Assembly (NCBI RefSeq): GCF_037042905.1 | Contig: NC_087254.1 | Location: 20,795,103 to 20,859,102 of the forward strand | Direction: 5' to 3' | Length of the DNA: 64,000 bases | Origin: Lytechinus pictus | Taxonomy: Eukaryota; Echinodermata; Echinoidea; Temnopleuroida; Toxopneustidae | Shown here: in pieces, positions 35,174 through 47,553 of the stretch | How the letters are laid out: every line of letters begins with the position of its first letter | How positions within the stretch are numbered: the stretch's first letter is position 1 | Position numbers and translations under genes: made by a program | The notes under the pieces: generated by a model | What the model was told of the DNA's origin: nothing | The model's database searches: none | Seen by the model: only the letters and a program-made list of their open reading frames with translations

Positions 35174-35587
35174 AAGGCGACCGCACACCTTACGATTGGT
35201 CTGCTACCCGATTTTAGAATAAGATGTAGAATTTGATGCTAATCTTGAGACTTGGAATATCTTACTGTGTAATGTTCGAAATCATCGTACGAATACCTAT
35301 GTTCAAATCTGTGACTATGCTATCATCCTTCTTATAATAAAAGCAAATTTAATATCTAGTCGTAATGACGTCATAACAGTCGTACGATTGGCTACGATTT
35401 GAAACTAATTTGGCTTTTACTCCAAAATAAAGGTTTGCAATCTTTCAAAATGGTTATAACAGTATTCTTTCAATTAATTTTAACCTCAAATAAAATGACA
35501 TGTTCCATTCACATTTTCAGAAAATGAGCAAAGTGCGATTTGTTCCAAAATCGGATCGCGAACAGTCGTAAGGTGTGCGGTGGCCTT
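35174..35587. mobile_element. MITE with AAGGC-ACCGCACACCTTACGA inverted ends
   Basis: The left end aaggcgaccgcacaccttac and the right end gtaaggtgtgcggtggcctt are inverted with one mismatch. A weaker inner pair, cgattggtct/cgattggctac, lies within. 414 bp, no coding content. Confidence 0.85.
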
Positions 35588-35633
35588 TAAATTATACGCT
35601 TATGGTCACAAGGTATCATACGGGACAAGATTA

Positions 35634-36250
35634 GCACAGAAATTGCGATCGAGTGGATTATAAATGATAGAAAGATGAGAAGAAAAAGGCCTGCCACATT
35701 AAAATCTTGTTTATGTAATATAATAATAATTATAATAAATAAATTATGGTGATGATGATGACGTTGATAATTAAAATCAATACTAGTTGCACAGAAATTG
35801 CGATCGAGTGGATTATAAATGATAGGAACTGAGATGAGAAGAAAGGGGCCTGCCACGCTCAAATCGTTTTTTTTTTAATGTAATATTATGATAATTATAA
35901 TGAATAAATTATGGTGATGATGATGATGATGTTGATAATTAAAATCAATACTAGTTGCACAGAAATTGCGATCGAGTGGATTATAAATGATAGGAACTGA
36001 GATGAGAAGAAAGGGGCCTGCCACGCTCAAATCGTTTTTTTTAATGTAATATTATGATAATTATAATTATGGTGATGATGATGATGATTTTGATAATTAA
36101 AATTAATACTAGTAGCACAGAAATTGCGATCGAGTGGATTATAAATGATAGAAAGATGAGAAGAAAAATGCCTGCCACGTTCTAATTTTTGTTCATGTAA
36201 TATTATGATAATGATAATGAATAAATTATGGTGATAATGATAATGTTAAT
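35634..36250. repeat. Tandem array of about 160-bp units, four copies
   Basis: Each unit begins gcacagaaattgcgatcgag (35634, 35789, 35957, 36115). It continues through a gcctgccac block and a (GAT)n/(ATA)n region to tactagt. Units differ in triplet-run length and in point changes such as caaatcgttt versus taatttttgt. Confidence 0.9.
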
Positions 36251-37126
36251 AGTAAGAATTAAAGTAATATTAATGATAATGTTGAATAATAATAATAATA
36301 ATAATGATAATAATAACAAAAACAATAATAATAATAATAATGATAATTAATGATCCGAAGGGCCAATACAACTCAGTAGAGTGCTCATTTTCGCTTCATA
36401 CCAAATAAAAGATGATAATGAAATACACTAAGTCAGTGGATAATAATCAGATAATTACAGGATGGAGCAAAGAGAATGTTTTTCTCTTTTCGACAGCCAA
36501 AAAGATTGGAGAAATGGTGCCAAAAATGACCTAACAATCACAATCTAAAATACGTTATAACCCCCCCCCCAAAAAAAAAAAAATATATAATAAATAATGA
36601 TATCTTTTTTCATAATAACCATGTTATAATTTCAACGTCTTCTTTCACAGGTAACACAATTAACAATGGGCAATATCACATGGAATGTATACAATTTTAG
36701 CACGAATAGGGGGTTTGTACCCCAGGCTTTTTGGATCATCGCCTATCTAGCTTTGACCTTTATTATTACGTAATACCAGCTGAATCACCTGTCATATGGA
36801 TTGCAGAAAAGGGAAATAAGTTATTAGATCATTGATATAAACGAGCTTTCGCAGTGAGTGGTAAATTTGTAATGTTTGTGGTTAAAATTATTAATGATTA
36901 GTAACACTAAGGTACATGCATCTTAATGCGTCACTATCACTGACAATATGTATTGGCTCTGCATTTAATATGTAGACAAAATCAATGTACGAGTAATTTG
37001 AACTATTGGTACATGCCATAATTTCCAAAGACTTTACAGACATTATTGAGTGATTGATTGTAGCTTTAAATAGAGGACTTTGTATAGTAGTAACATTAAG
37101 CATGTTAAGAGACAAAATGGCAATAA
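36251..37126. other. Low-complexity (AAT)n then non-coding DNA
   Basis: The tract 36275-36345 is an AAT/ATA microsatellite. A poly-C/poly-A junction is at 36561-36583. No gene seen. Confidence 0.4.
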
Positions 37127-38226
37127 CAGGCGCGGATGCAGGGGAGGGGCGAGTCGGCCCCAGTCCTCTCCCCCTATTTTGGGGCAACAAAAAAAGGGGT
37201 CCTTTTTAAATTGAGAGAAACGCTAGAAAACAGAAAGAAAAGTAAGAAGGAGATAGTATACCTTTGTTTAATTTACGGCCTCGTAACGGCTGGCCCGACT
37301 CCCATAGGCCTGCTCGCAGTGGCACCGCATTCTGTTATGTATAATCACAAACCACGCTACCACACATGCGCACCCGTTAAAGACATTCTTCTGCACATAT
37401 TTTCATGAATTCCTAATAACTAAATCGTCCCCTTTGTCAGAATGAAATATAAAAAAAATTCATCTCGCGCTTAAGAAGAGGAATAGGAGGATAGTCACCA
37501 TTTTCATATGATAACAAAATGTCCTTTGAATGTCTCGGTCCTATAGGTAAAAATAATAATAATTTAAAAATATCAGCTCGTGCTTCGCGCTCGCATCATT
37601 TCTTAAGTGCGATCCACATCCACTTTACAATTTTCCAGCATTGTGCTTGAAATGGTGCTTAATTTGATACTTTTTAAGATCGGAATAGAATATCAAATAT
37701 TTTTAGCTCACGCTTTGCACTCGCATTATTGAATTTCATTAATAAAAAATCTATTCAGAATGCCAAGATACCGGGTCTAAATCTAAAACACATCTAAAAC
37801 GCATGTTTATTAAGATACGCAGCTGGTGTTATTATAAGTTATCCAGTTTCAGATCAAAATACAAGAAGATGACCAATTACCCATCCTTTTCATGATTTAC
37901 AAAACACGAATAGAGTGTTCAACTTTTAGGTTTGAATCTAATTTTTTTTTAGCTCGCATCAATTGTTATATAGGATCACAAACATTGCACAGAATGTTCA
38001 ATTTTCAGGACAAAATACATGAAATTTCCACAAATTTTAGCTCGCACTATCTAATAGGGCTTATGAGATTATTAAATATTTATGTTGTTTTATAAGAATA
38101 AAGCTAAGAAGTGACTGTTAGGACTACCCCTTCAAAGAAAAAAAAAACTTTGAGCGGCCGATCGACGAAAATGTGGGTGAAAATTTTGTCGGCCCTCCCT
38201 ATTGGCGAAAGCTTGATCCGCCCCTG
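37127..38226. mobile_element. hAT-like element with CAGG-GCGGATC ends
   Basis: The left end caggcgcggatgcagg and the right end cttgatccgcccctg are inverted (consensus CAGGGGCGGATC-AG), a common hAT terminus. No exact 8-bp duplication is left, so this is an old copy. The interior repeats an agctcgcgcttcgcgctcgc-like motif at about 37575, 37706, 37950 and 38039, and has no transposase. Confidence 0.6.
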
Positions 38227-39124
38227 AATAAAATATCCAAAAGTGAAAATCCTCTTTGACCTTCTCGCAATTTATAAACCAGTAATTATCATGTGAAAAT
38301 TATATGTACCGGATGAATATGAACCGGAAGTAATTCAATTATGTGAACTTTGGGGGTGAGGAGAATGTCAAGGCAGGTTTTTTATCTCTTCGTGACCATC
38401 GTTTGATGTTGCTTCCTGAGTCTTTGTGTTAATTCAATTAACAAAAATAGCCACAGGTACAACTGATAATGATATGTGTTTAATTATAAACCTTATCCAA
38501 TTCCTTATCGATGCTCTTCAACATTTTCAAGCGTGGATTAAAAATACATTTTAAGCGGGGGTAAGTTCTGAAAAGTAAGAAAATGTTATAATGAGCAAAC
38601 TCCTTATTTTCTTTAAGTGTCGACTGAACAATCCCTGAACTCATAATCCTATACAATATTATCGAAGTGAAAAAGGGAAAATAATTTGGTACTGAAACTC
38701 CATTGGTGTGGTAAAGCCTTATGAACGTTGTTATGGTGCAAGTTTTAACCATGGACCTACATCTTAGGTTTAACAACCATTGATCATATTAAAAGGCTAC
38801 AATAACGAACAAAGATTTAGGTATATTATTTCGCAATGATAAACCCATCATATTTTTTACAGATAAATTACATCCAGACGTCTTGATACAAAAATCCTCT
38901 GAATCATCATTTTGTAGTGTTCAAAGTCCATTTGTCTCTTATCTGAGAACCAATAATTTTTTTGCATTCATCATTTAGAAAACTACAAAACAATTTAATG
39001 TTACTAAGTGTCAGAATAACGTTAAGATAATTATAATCTATTTTGTATTTAGTTATTACCATTACTACAAGCCTTTAGATCGGTGTAAAGTATAAAAAGA
39101 ATCCATATCATCACAATTAGAAAT
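38227..39124. other. Intronic DNA of gene C, no recognised feature
   Basis: The frame at 38480-38776 has no motif and mixed composition. Confidence 0.35.
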
Positions 39125-39331
39125 ACACTCTTAAAAATGTTGGGCAACATACTGTCCACACAATAATTGATAACTTTATCCAATTCTGAGTAGTTTTAAA
39201 GCAATAATGTCTGAATGTGTGCTTTGGGTGAAAACTACACAGTATTGGATAAAAACTACCCAGAGTTGGATGATTTTTAACCATTTGTTGTGTGGACAGT
39301 AGGCCTATGTTGCCCAACATTTTAAGAGTGT
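39125..39331. mobile_element. Palindromic MITE with ACACTCTTAAAA ends, copy 1
   Basis: The 207-bp unit starts acactcttaaaaatgttggg and ends cccaacattttaagagtgt. The inner blocks tactgtccacacaa/ttgtgtggacagta and a central acccagag continue the palindrome. A diverged copy is at 50479-50635. Confidence 0.88.
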
Positions 39332-39867
39332 ATAGTAGAAGTATACCTAAAATGGGATGGCAATACCAATATCATCATGATCAAAAGAAGTATTTACATC
39401 CAAGAACTTTGAATGTTGGCATGTTCTATGTGTTTCAATGGTAACGAAACAAATTTTGACAAAAATTGGGTATCTGGCCAAGAGGAAGGCTTGCGGCGGC
39501 CCATACAAGCAATAGCCTGTCGTATTTCATAACATACAATACTGGATATTAGCAGTCCAAATTTTGTTTGTCAATATATATGTTATATGGAAATGAGCCA
39601 AGCCACTGAAGCCAGAGACCACAAAATGTATGGGTCATTGCAAGATGTAGACTGAAACTATTAAAAAAATCGTCTGTATATGAGTTCCTACGTTTTTGCA
39701 CTGCAAAGAAAAAATAAATGTTGGTTGTTAATCAACGTATTGGCCAACATTGGTGCACTAATGAACAAACGAAATACTTTGGTATTTCATTAATGGCTAA
39801 ACCAATGGAAAGTATGAGATGAAAGAAAATAGATATTGAAAACAATCGAGCCTCTCCCCCCCCCCCC

Positions 39868-42800
39868 TGTTACACCCACAAATGTAATAATCGCCCACAA
39901 ATGTAATAACGCCCACAAATGTAATAACACTTTACCCACAAATGTAATAACGCCCACAAATGTAATAACACTTTACCCACAAATGTAATAATTTCACCCA
40001 CAAATGTAATAATGCACTTTACCCACAAATGTAATAATTTTTGATCGCCCACAAATGTAATAATGACTTTACCCACAAATGTAATAAATTTGAAGGGATT
40101 TTTGGCGAATCTGTTCTAAACTAAAATCCTATAGTAATGCGTTCATATAGCACAAAAGTGCAAAGTCTGTTTTCCAGACCCGGTTAATAAAACATTATAG
40201 TACAATTCCAAAGTCTTTTTCCAGACCCGGTTGTTTCAAAATTATAATATACGTCCAAAGTCTTTTTTCCAGACCCGGCTAATTCAAAAATTATAATGCA
40301 AGTCCAAAGTCTTTTTTCCAGACCCGGTTGTTTCAAAAATTATTATACATGTCCAAAGTCTTTTTTTTCAGACCCGGTCGTTTCAAACATTATAATAGAA
40401 GTCCAAAGTCTTTATTCCAGACCCGGTTGTTTCAAAAATTATAATATACGTCCAAAGTCTTTTTTCCAGACCCGGTTAATTAAAAAATTATAATATACGT
40501 CCAAAGTCTTTTTTTCAGACCCGGTTAATTAAAAAATTATAATGCAAGTCCAAAGTCTTTTTTCCAGACCCGGTTGTTTAAAAAGTTATAATATACGTCC
40601 AAAGTCTTTTTTCCAGACCCGGTTGTTTCAAAAATTATAAAATACGTCCAAAGTTTTTTTTCCAGACCTGGTAGTTTCATAATCATTATAAGTCCAAACT
40701 AAGATACGATAATGATATTCTAGTGGAATAAAATGAGAATCGAGCTTAGTCTTTTCTCCAGACCCAGTTAATTAAAACTGGTGGAAAAGTAACAAAGACC
40801 CCAACTCTCTTGTGAATATTAAATAACATGGAAATATAGCGTAGTCTTTCATCCAGACCCAAATCTTTCAAATAACAAATGAATAATAATAATAATAAAT
40901 TAGTAATAATAAAAAAAGCAAACAAGGACCCACGATCCTATTTATGTTGAAATAACATGGAAATATAGCGTAGTCTTTCCTCAAGACCCAGATCTTTCAA
41001 ATAAGAAATGATGAATGATAATAATAAATTAGTATTAATAAAGAAAAGCAAACAAAGACCCGCGATCCTCTTTATGATGAAAAACATGGAAATATAGCGT
41101 AGTCTTTCCTCCAGACCCAGTTATAAAAGTCATTTAAAACACAACAACAACAAAACAAAGACCCTGCAATCTTATCAACATTGAATAACATGGAAATATG
41201 ATGTAGTCTTTCCTCCAGACCCAATTATTTCAAAATAACCAAAATTATTAAAAAAGAATAACAGAATCTAAGGCCCAACTATCCTTCAAACTAAGAACCT
41301 TCAATAAATAAAAGTTTAGAGAGTTTTCTTTATTCCAGACCTTGTCATTTTAAAAATAAGATAAAGGAAATCCTCATAACTAAGACTCAATCATATTCTT
41401 GTGCCTGTTCAACATGAATAAGATGATTGGGGGAGTATTTCATCAACATTTATGTCCGACAAGTTGTCAGATCTGACAACTGTTCTTGATGTTGATTGGC
41501 TAAGAAGCAGTGCTACCAGTGTCGGATAAAACGTCAGACAACTCCTTTCATGAAATGCTCCCCGGGCTCTAAGTTTTGATGTTGTTTTTTTTATATTAAA
41601 TTTCTTTGCCTGAAAGACAAAATGAATGTTTAATTACATCATTTATTACAGGATGTTAGGCTGGAAGAGGGTTAAATTTTTTTGTTCTGTTTTTTTTTAA
41701 ATAAACTGGTCTGGTCAAATTAAGTATGCGTTATCACAAGGGTTTTATAGTTTGGAAGATGCTGGGGTCTAAGTTTTAAGATTAATGTTTCGCTTAATTT
41801 GTATTTTAAAGAGAACTGGGTGAGTGGTAAAGACAACACTCTAAGCCCAAGCATTTTAAGTGGGTTTAATTTTGAAGATTGGTCTTAGCTGTGATTTTTT
41901 TTCAATATTTGTTTATCTTTTAAATAACCGGGTCTAGACGAAAGACTAAGCATAATACTCGTGTTATTCCACAAGAATGAGAATATGACAAAGTCTTTTG
42001 TTTTTAAGATTGTTTAAATCATTTTTAAACTACTGGGTCTGGAATAAAGACAACGCTCTAAACATGTGCTTTTCTATATGCATGGTCTTAATTTGGAGGA
42101 TTGTTGGTTCTAAGATTCGTTTTGGGGGTCAGTAATTAGATTATTGGGTATTCGTTTTATAATATTTGTAAAAACTATTTTATTTTTTCCAAATAATAAC
42201 CAAGTCTGGAGAAAGGATCTTTGCTTTACCCATACATTATTACAATGTTTTGTAGGGGTCGTAGTATTATTAAAAAAACTGGGTGTGGGGTAAAGACATA
42301 CTTTTTACTGGGTGAAACTTTGGAAAATTGGTCTTAGATTTGAAGTTTTTTAAATTCATTTTTTAATACCCGGGGCTGGAGGAAAGACTTTGGACTTATA
42401 TTGTAATTGTTTAATTATCCGGGTCTGGAAAAAAGACTTTGCACTTTTGTGCTATATGAACGCATTTCTATAGGGTTTAGTTTTTAGTTTTAAGTAACCG
42501 GGTCTGGAGAAAAGACTACGCTTGATTCTCTTAGCGCATATATTCAAAATATACGCCGTATAAGTTGAAAAAACAACAAAGACATTAATTCCACTAGTTT
42601 TAATCAACTGGGTCTGGAGAAAAGACTAAGGTCGATTCTCATTTTTATTCCACTGGAATATCATTATTGTATCTTAGTATGGACTTATATTATAATTTTA
42701 GAAATAAACGGGTCTGAAAAAAAAGACTTTGGACTTGCAGTATAATTTTTGAATTAACCGGGTCTGAAAAAAGACTTTGGACTTATATTATAATTTTTGA

Positions 42801-43558
42801 AACAACTGGGTCTGGAAAAAAAAATTTGGAAGTATATTATAATTTTTGAAACAACCGGGTCTGGAAAAAAGACTTTGGACTTATATTATAATTTTTGAAA
42901 CAAACGGGTCTGAAAAAAAGACTTTGGACTGATATGATAATTTTTAAACAACCGGGTCTGGAAAAAAAGACTTTGGATTTATATTACAATTTTTGAAATA
43001 ACCTGGTTTGGAAATAAGACTTTGGACGTATATTATAATTTTTGAAACAACCGGGTCTGGAAAAAAGACTTTGGACTTATATTCTAATTGTTAAAACAAC
43101 CGGGTCTGAAAAAAAGACTTTGGACTTGCATTATAATTTTTGAATTAACCGGGTCTGAAAAAAGACTTTGGACCTATATTATAATTTTGAAACAACCGGG
43201 TCTGGAAAAAGACTTTGGACTTGTACTATAATGTTTAATTAACCGGGTTTGGAAAAAAAGACTTTGCACTTTTGTGCTATATGAACGCATTACTATAGGA
43301 TTTTAGTTTAGAACGGACTCGCCAAAAATCCCTTCAAATTTATTACATTTGTGGGTAAAGTCATTATTACATTTGTGGGCGATCAAAAATTATTACATTT
43401 GTGGGTAAAGTGCATTATTACATTTGTGGGTGAAATTATTACATTTGTGGGTAAAGTGTTATTACATTTGTGGGCGTTATTACATTTGTGGGTAAAGTGT
43501 TATTACATTTGTGGGCGTTATTACATTTGTGGGCGTTATTACATTTGTGGGTGCAACA
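39868..43558. mobile_element. Giant fold-back element with mirrored tandem-repeat arms
   Basis: The 3,691-bp unit starts tgttacacccacaaatg and ends catttgtgggtgcaaca. Each arm has three layers in mirror order. The outer block has ten copies of CCCACAAATGTAATAA, with spacers (CGCC, CACTTTA, TTTCA, TTTTTGATCG) in exactly mirrored order on the two sides. A spacer of about 75 bp follows (ttgaagggatttttggcgaa). Then come about ten copies of a ~50-bp unit with core AAAGTCTTTTTTCCAGACCC, GGTT and an ATTATAATA block. Further in (40690-42370) the repeats are looser (catggaaatatagcgtagtc). It is flanked by C-tracts (39856-39867 and 43559-43572), so the target or duplication was poly-C. No transposase is seen. 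The layout is that of foldback elements such as Drosophila FB/Galileo, but no homology is claimed. Confidence 0.85.
41429..41564. mobile_element. Small MITE nested in the fold-back element
   Basis: The left end ggggagtatttcatcaa and the right end tttcatgaaatgctcccc are inverted. An inner pair, gtccgacaagttgtcagatc/gtcggataaaacgtcagac, extends the fold. It lies near the centre of the large fold-back element. Confidence 0.75.
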
Positions 43559-43572
43559 CCCCCCCCCCCCCC

Positions 43573-45639
43573 AAAAAAAAAAAAAGCAGAAAACATAAAT
43601 GGGAAAATGAAATAGAAATGAAAAAAAAATGTGTTGCAAAATTTGCTTTTGACTCAGGTCGAGACCATCTTGACCGAATCCTATTTATATTGGAAGTGGT
43701 GGGGGGGGGGGGGCTGGTTAAAAAATAAACATAAACAGGCCTAATATTAGAATCTGATTAAAGATTGTTTTTTCTCGTTTATCCATAAATTGATATGTAC
43801 ATTTTGTGATAGGGCGCAGGTTAGCTTTAGAAAAAGAGTAGGGCCTATATAGCGCTATATTTTTATGCTTATCCTGGCGAGTCGGGTCCCAATTTAAGCA
43901 ATTCCAACCCATATAGGCAAGAGATGATTTGTGGATTTAAATGTATATCATACAGCCACTTGGAAAGATAATTGGTCCAATCTGATAGTTTGTTATCCTG
44001 GTTGACGAGCACGAAATAACACTTCAAAAACTGATTCATCAAATCTATGAGGTTGATAATGAGCAAAATGGCCAACTTGTACTCCTTTTGGAAAGAAAAG
44101 AATTGGTGACCATTTTGCTCCATTAAAGCAGATACGAACCAATAGCACCATCTCGAGTCCTCAACTACTCATATCTGGCCAGTTTCCTGACCCATAATGC
44201 TAGTGTAGTCTAGTAATATAGACCCACGTGAATAATAACATGCTTATTAACTACTCAATACATTTATACCGCAATAATTATGTTACCTATAGTAGCAAAA
44301 CAGTAACTTTTCCTCTTAAAGCATTTTCGTTTCTCTGTATACAAATAGAATTATATGTCAATTCATTCTATGTAGTATTAGTAAATATCTGAAAACGCAT
44401 ATTTTAAGACTTTGTATTTATAACACACAGCCAATGAGAGACCACACACAGTTCAATCCCCCTTTAAATTAATAATACTTGCTAGATTGGTCTAGCGGTT
44501 TTTGACAAAGGATACAAAGCGTAACTACCATTATTATTGAGCTAGACATAAACGATAAATCAATTAGACAGTTTGCCAACAGCAACAATAAAAATGATCA
44601 ATTATTGCTATTAAGTCAACCACGTCTGTCGCATCATGCCATGAAGAAAAAAGACCTATCCTATAATAATAATAATAATAATAATAGCGGTATATTTACC
44701 CAGGGTAGCCGCTTCAGTTCCGAAAACTGTTCTCCCAGCGGGCCCTGTCGCAGGGCAAAGATAAAGTTGGCAGACATTTTTATTGCTATCATTGTCAAGT
44801 CTGTAATATGTAATATTCTAAGCCTTCAATCTGTTTTAAAACTATTCCATAATTCCCAGGAGGTCACTGTCACATATTCAACGCACAATCTATCATCATT
44901 CATGGCCCTTTATTCATTATCACTCGAAGATTATTCATAAAACTTTCTAATCTGTGTAGGTCAGTTAGAGAACAAGGGTGATGATAGCATTGCTAATTCA
45001 TTCTTCCTATAGTAGGCCTACTGTTAATCAACAAGGCCCACCACTATTAAGACCTCAACAAAAGCAGGGTTAACTTTCCTTTGGCAGGCACTCTTATCCC
45101 AATTTGTTCAATAAATGTCTTGTCTCATCCCATAGTGTTCTAATCAAATTTCGTCTAACAGCCATGTAGCCGGTAATTATTCTAATTGCTACTTTGGTTC
45201 ATTAAATATATACTTTGTCCATTCATATCATACCCACTGGTGATTATAATTGCAAAAAATATTTCTTAAACCTCTCTTCAACGTTACGCATAACTTAAAG
45301 AAGGCTACACTGCCTATGATAATAACCTGGAATGTAGTATTGTTAGAAATGAATGCCCTAAGAAAATGGGAATTTAAATTATGTTCATTAAATGTAGAAC
45401 AATGTTCATTTTACGTTTTTAGCGAATAGAAGTTTGTACCAGGAGTTCAAGATGACTGTCATCACTAGCCTGTAATATGTATTCGTATATATCTTAAACA
45501 TGGATATAAGCTGCTTTTTGTATGCATTACGTTAATGTCATGTTTTATTTTTGTTGTTGTCGATTATCATTATTATTATTATTATCATTATTGTTATTGC
45601 TAAAATCATTGATATTTTTTGTTTATGTTTTTTTATATC
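43573..45639. other. Intronic DNA of gene C with a SINE-like fragment
   Basis: An AAT microsatellite (44662-44687) abuts gtatatttacccagggtagc and tctcccagcgggccc (44690-44750), which resembles the 3' body of another SINE family. The frame at 43869-44123 overlaps a small palindrome (gagcaaaatgg/ccattttgctc) and has no other support. Confidence 0.4.
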
Positions 45640-46120
45640 ATCAAGTCTGTCACTTCAACAACAAGTTGTTTAAACTTCTTAAACAACTTGTTTAAAAAAT
45701 TAAACAATTTAAAGAGGCTTATGGGGGTGATCAAGAGCCCGCGGTACCACTTTAATCATGGGAATGAAGAAAAAGGAGAGTATGGCAAGCCAGAAAGATT
45801 TCTTCATGATACTAATTTACTGTTGTTCAAGTCTGTCACTTCAACAACAAGTTGTTTAAACTTTTGAAACAACTTGTTAAAAAAAATTTAAACACTTGTT
45901 TAAAAAGAGTAAACAGTAGTTGTTAGAATGACGGGCTTAAACAACATGCTTACAATTTTAAACAGAATTTTTACAGTGTTGACGGACGCAAAAGAATAGC
46001 TTGTAAAGCACCCCTTGTATGTTTACTGTATGAAATGGGAACAACTTATTGAAGATCCAAGAGGCTTCTGGGGGGTGATCAAGAGCCCCTCGGCACCACT
46101 TTTAGTGGGTGCAAAGAGGG
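45640..46120. repeat. Local repeats: hairpin-rich AAACAACTTGTTT units and GGGGGTGATCAAGAGCCC blocks
   Basis: A unit beginning caagtctgtcacttcaacaa occurs at about 45644 and 45829, each followed by palindromic gtttaaac/aaacaacttgtt runs. A second block, gggggtgatcaagagccc plus a gtaccacttt-like end, occurs at 45723 and 46071. The alternation A-B-A-B suggests a duplicated composite unit of about 190-350 bp. Confidence 0.7.
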
Positions 46121-46145
46121 ATCTCCTCCCTATAAAGAAAGAAAA

Positions 46146-46420
<275 letters not shown>

Positions 46421-46974
46421 ATAGAATAAAAAGAAAAAGAAAAGCGAGAGAAAATATAAAGGGGAGAAATAATAACAACGAGGAAGTTTATTTTGATGCA
46501 TGGAGCTATTATAGCTCCATGTTGATGTACAAACAACAAGCGACAGGCTTCATAAGTTGGAGTTCCGTGTTGAATGTATATAGGGGCGCAATTACTTGCC
46601 CCCTATCGGGCGCGAGATTCTCGCGTAAGATTTGCGATCAGTTAAATATTGCAAAACTAGCGATCCTGATTGGTTGACAATTGGCCTGTTAAACATCTTT
46701 CGAATGTAACAATGGCATTAATTGGCCATTATCTTTTGGGTTGATTTAATACAAAATTTTGATCTTTTGATCATTATACACAAAATTAGCGATCGTTCCG
46801 AGTGAATGATGAAGTGGTAATTCTTATTATACAATTCGACTTATTAAAAGATTAAATCAACTTGTTCATATTTTTGTAAATTTCTTATTGTAGGTGGCTC
46901 GACACCATTACATCAGAGTCCCAGAAAATATTATATAGGTATTAGGGAGTTTTCGATTTAACAACGGAGAAGTA

Positions 46975-47225
46975 TCGCATCTACAACTCATCGATTCCTT
47001 TGAAAATGCAATTAAAATGAGCAGAGAAGCTTTTGTCGAAAGTTGGTGGACTAGGACATCAGATCATCCGAAGATTTGCTCCGGACGAACAATTTCAAAT
47101 ATGTCGTTGTCTAGAGTCGAGATATTCCGATGCTGTCCCGGTCCACCAACTTTCGACAAAAGCCTCTCAGCTCAAGCCACTGTGATTTGACTTGCAATTT
47201 CAAAGGAATTGGTGTGTTGTAGAGG
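46975..47225. mobile_element. Palindromic element close to gene C exon 1
   Basis: The left arm has cgattcctttgaaaatgcaa and gcagagaagcttttgtcgaa, then agttggtggac. The right arm has gtccaccaactttcgacaaa, then agcctctcagct, and ttgcaatttcaaaggaattg. The arms pair over about 90 bp with a loop of about 70 bp. A diverged relative may lie at 28070-28270. Confidence 0.75.
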
Positions 47226-47298
47226 GTGTTTCTGTAGTAAATGCGAAAAGTCCGGATTGATGATGATGTGGAAGAGGTTCATCGTATTGAAGGGTGAA

Positions 47299-47399
47299 GT
47301 TGAAGAAATTAATCGGTTGTTTCACGGTGGATCAAACGTTTGATCCATCGTTATCCATTGATCCATCGTGGAATAACCGATTAATAAGTTCTTCAACTT
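47299..47399. repeat. Near-perfect hairpin
   Basis: gttgaagaaattaatcggtt is mirrored by aaccgattaataagttcttc, enclosing inverted ggtggatcaaac/gtttgatccatc blocks. It lies in the intron of gene C about 150 bp from exon 1. Confidence 0.8.
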
Positions 47400-47553
47400 T
47401 AATATAGGTATTACTTGTAAATTATGTTCGGTTGTCAAAGCACTTTGGTGTAAAGCACTGTATAGTAATGGTGTCATCAAAACCGGCCAAACGGCGGGAA
47501 AATGAAAAAGTGGTTTAAATGTTAGTGAGATTTACATAAAGTTGATGACATAC

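Noticed and set aside
43351-43728. Identical ITFVG/LLHLW peptides at both ends of the fold-back element (also at 39870-40076)
   Set aside because: Both come from the CCCACAAATGTAATAA tandem array read in mirror orientation; not a gene.
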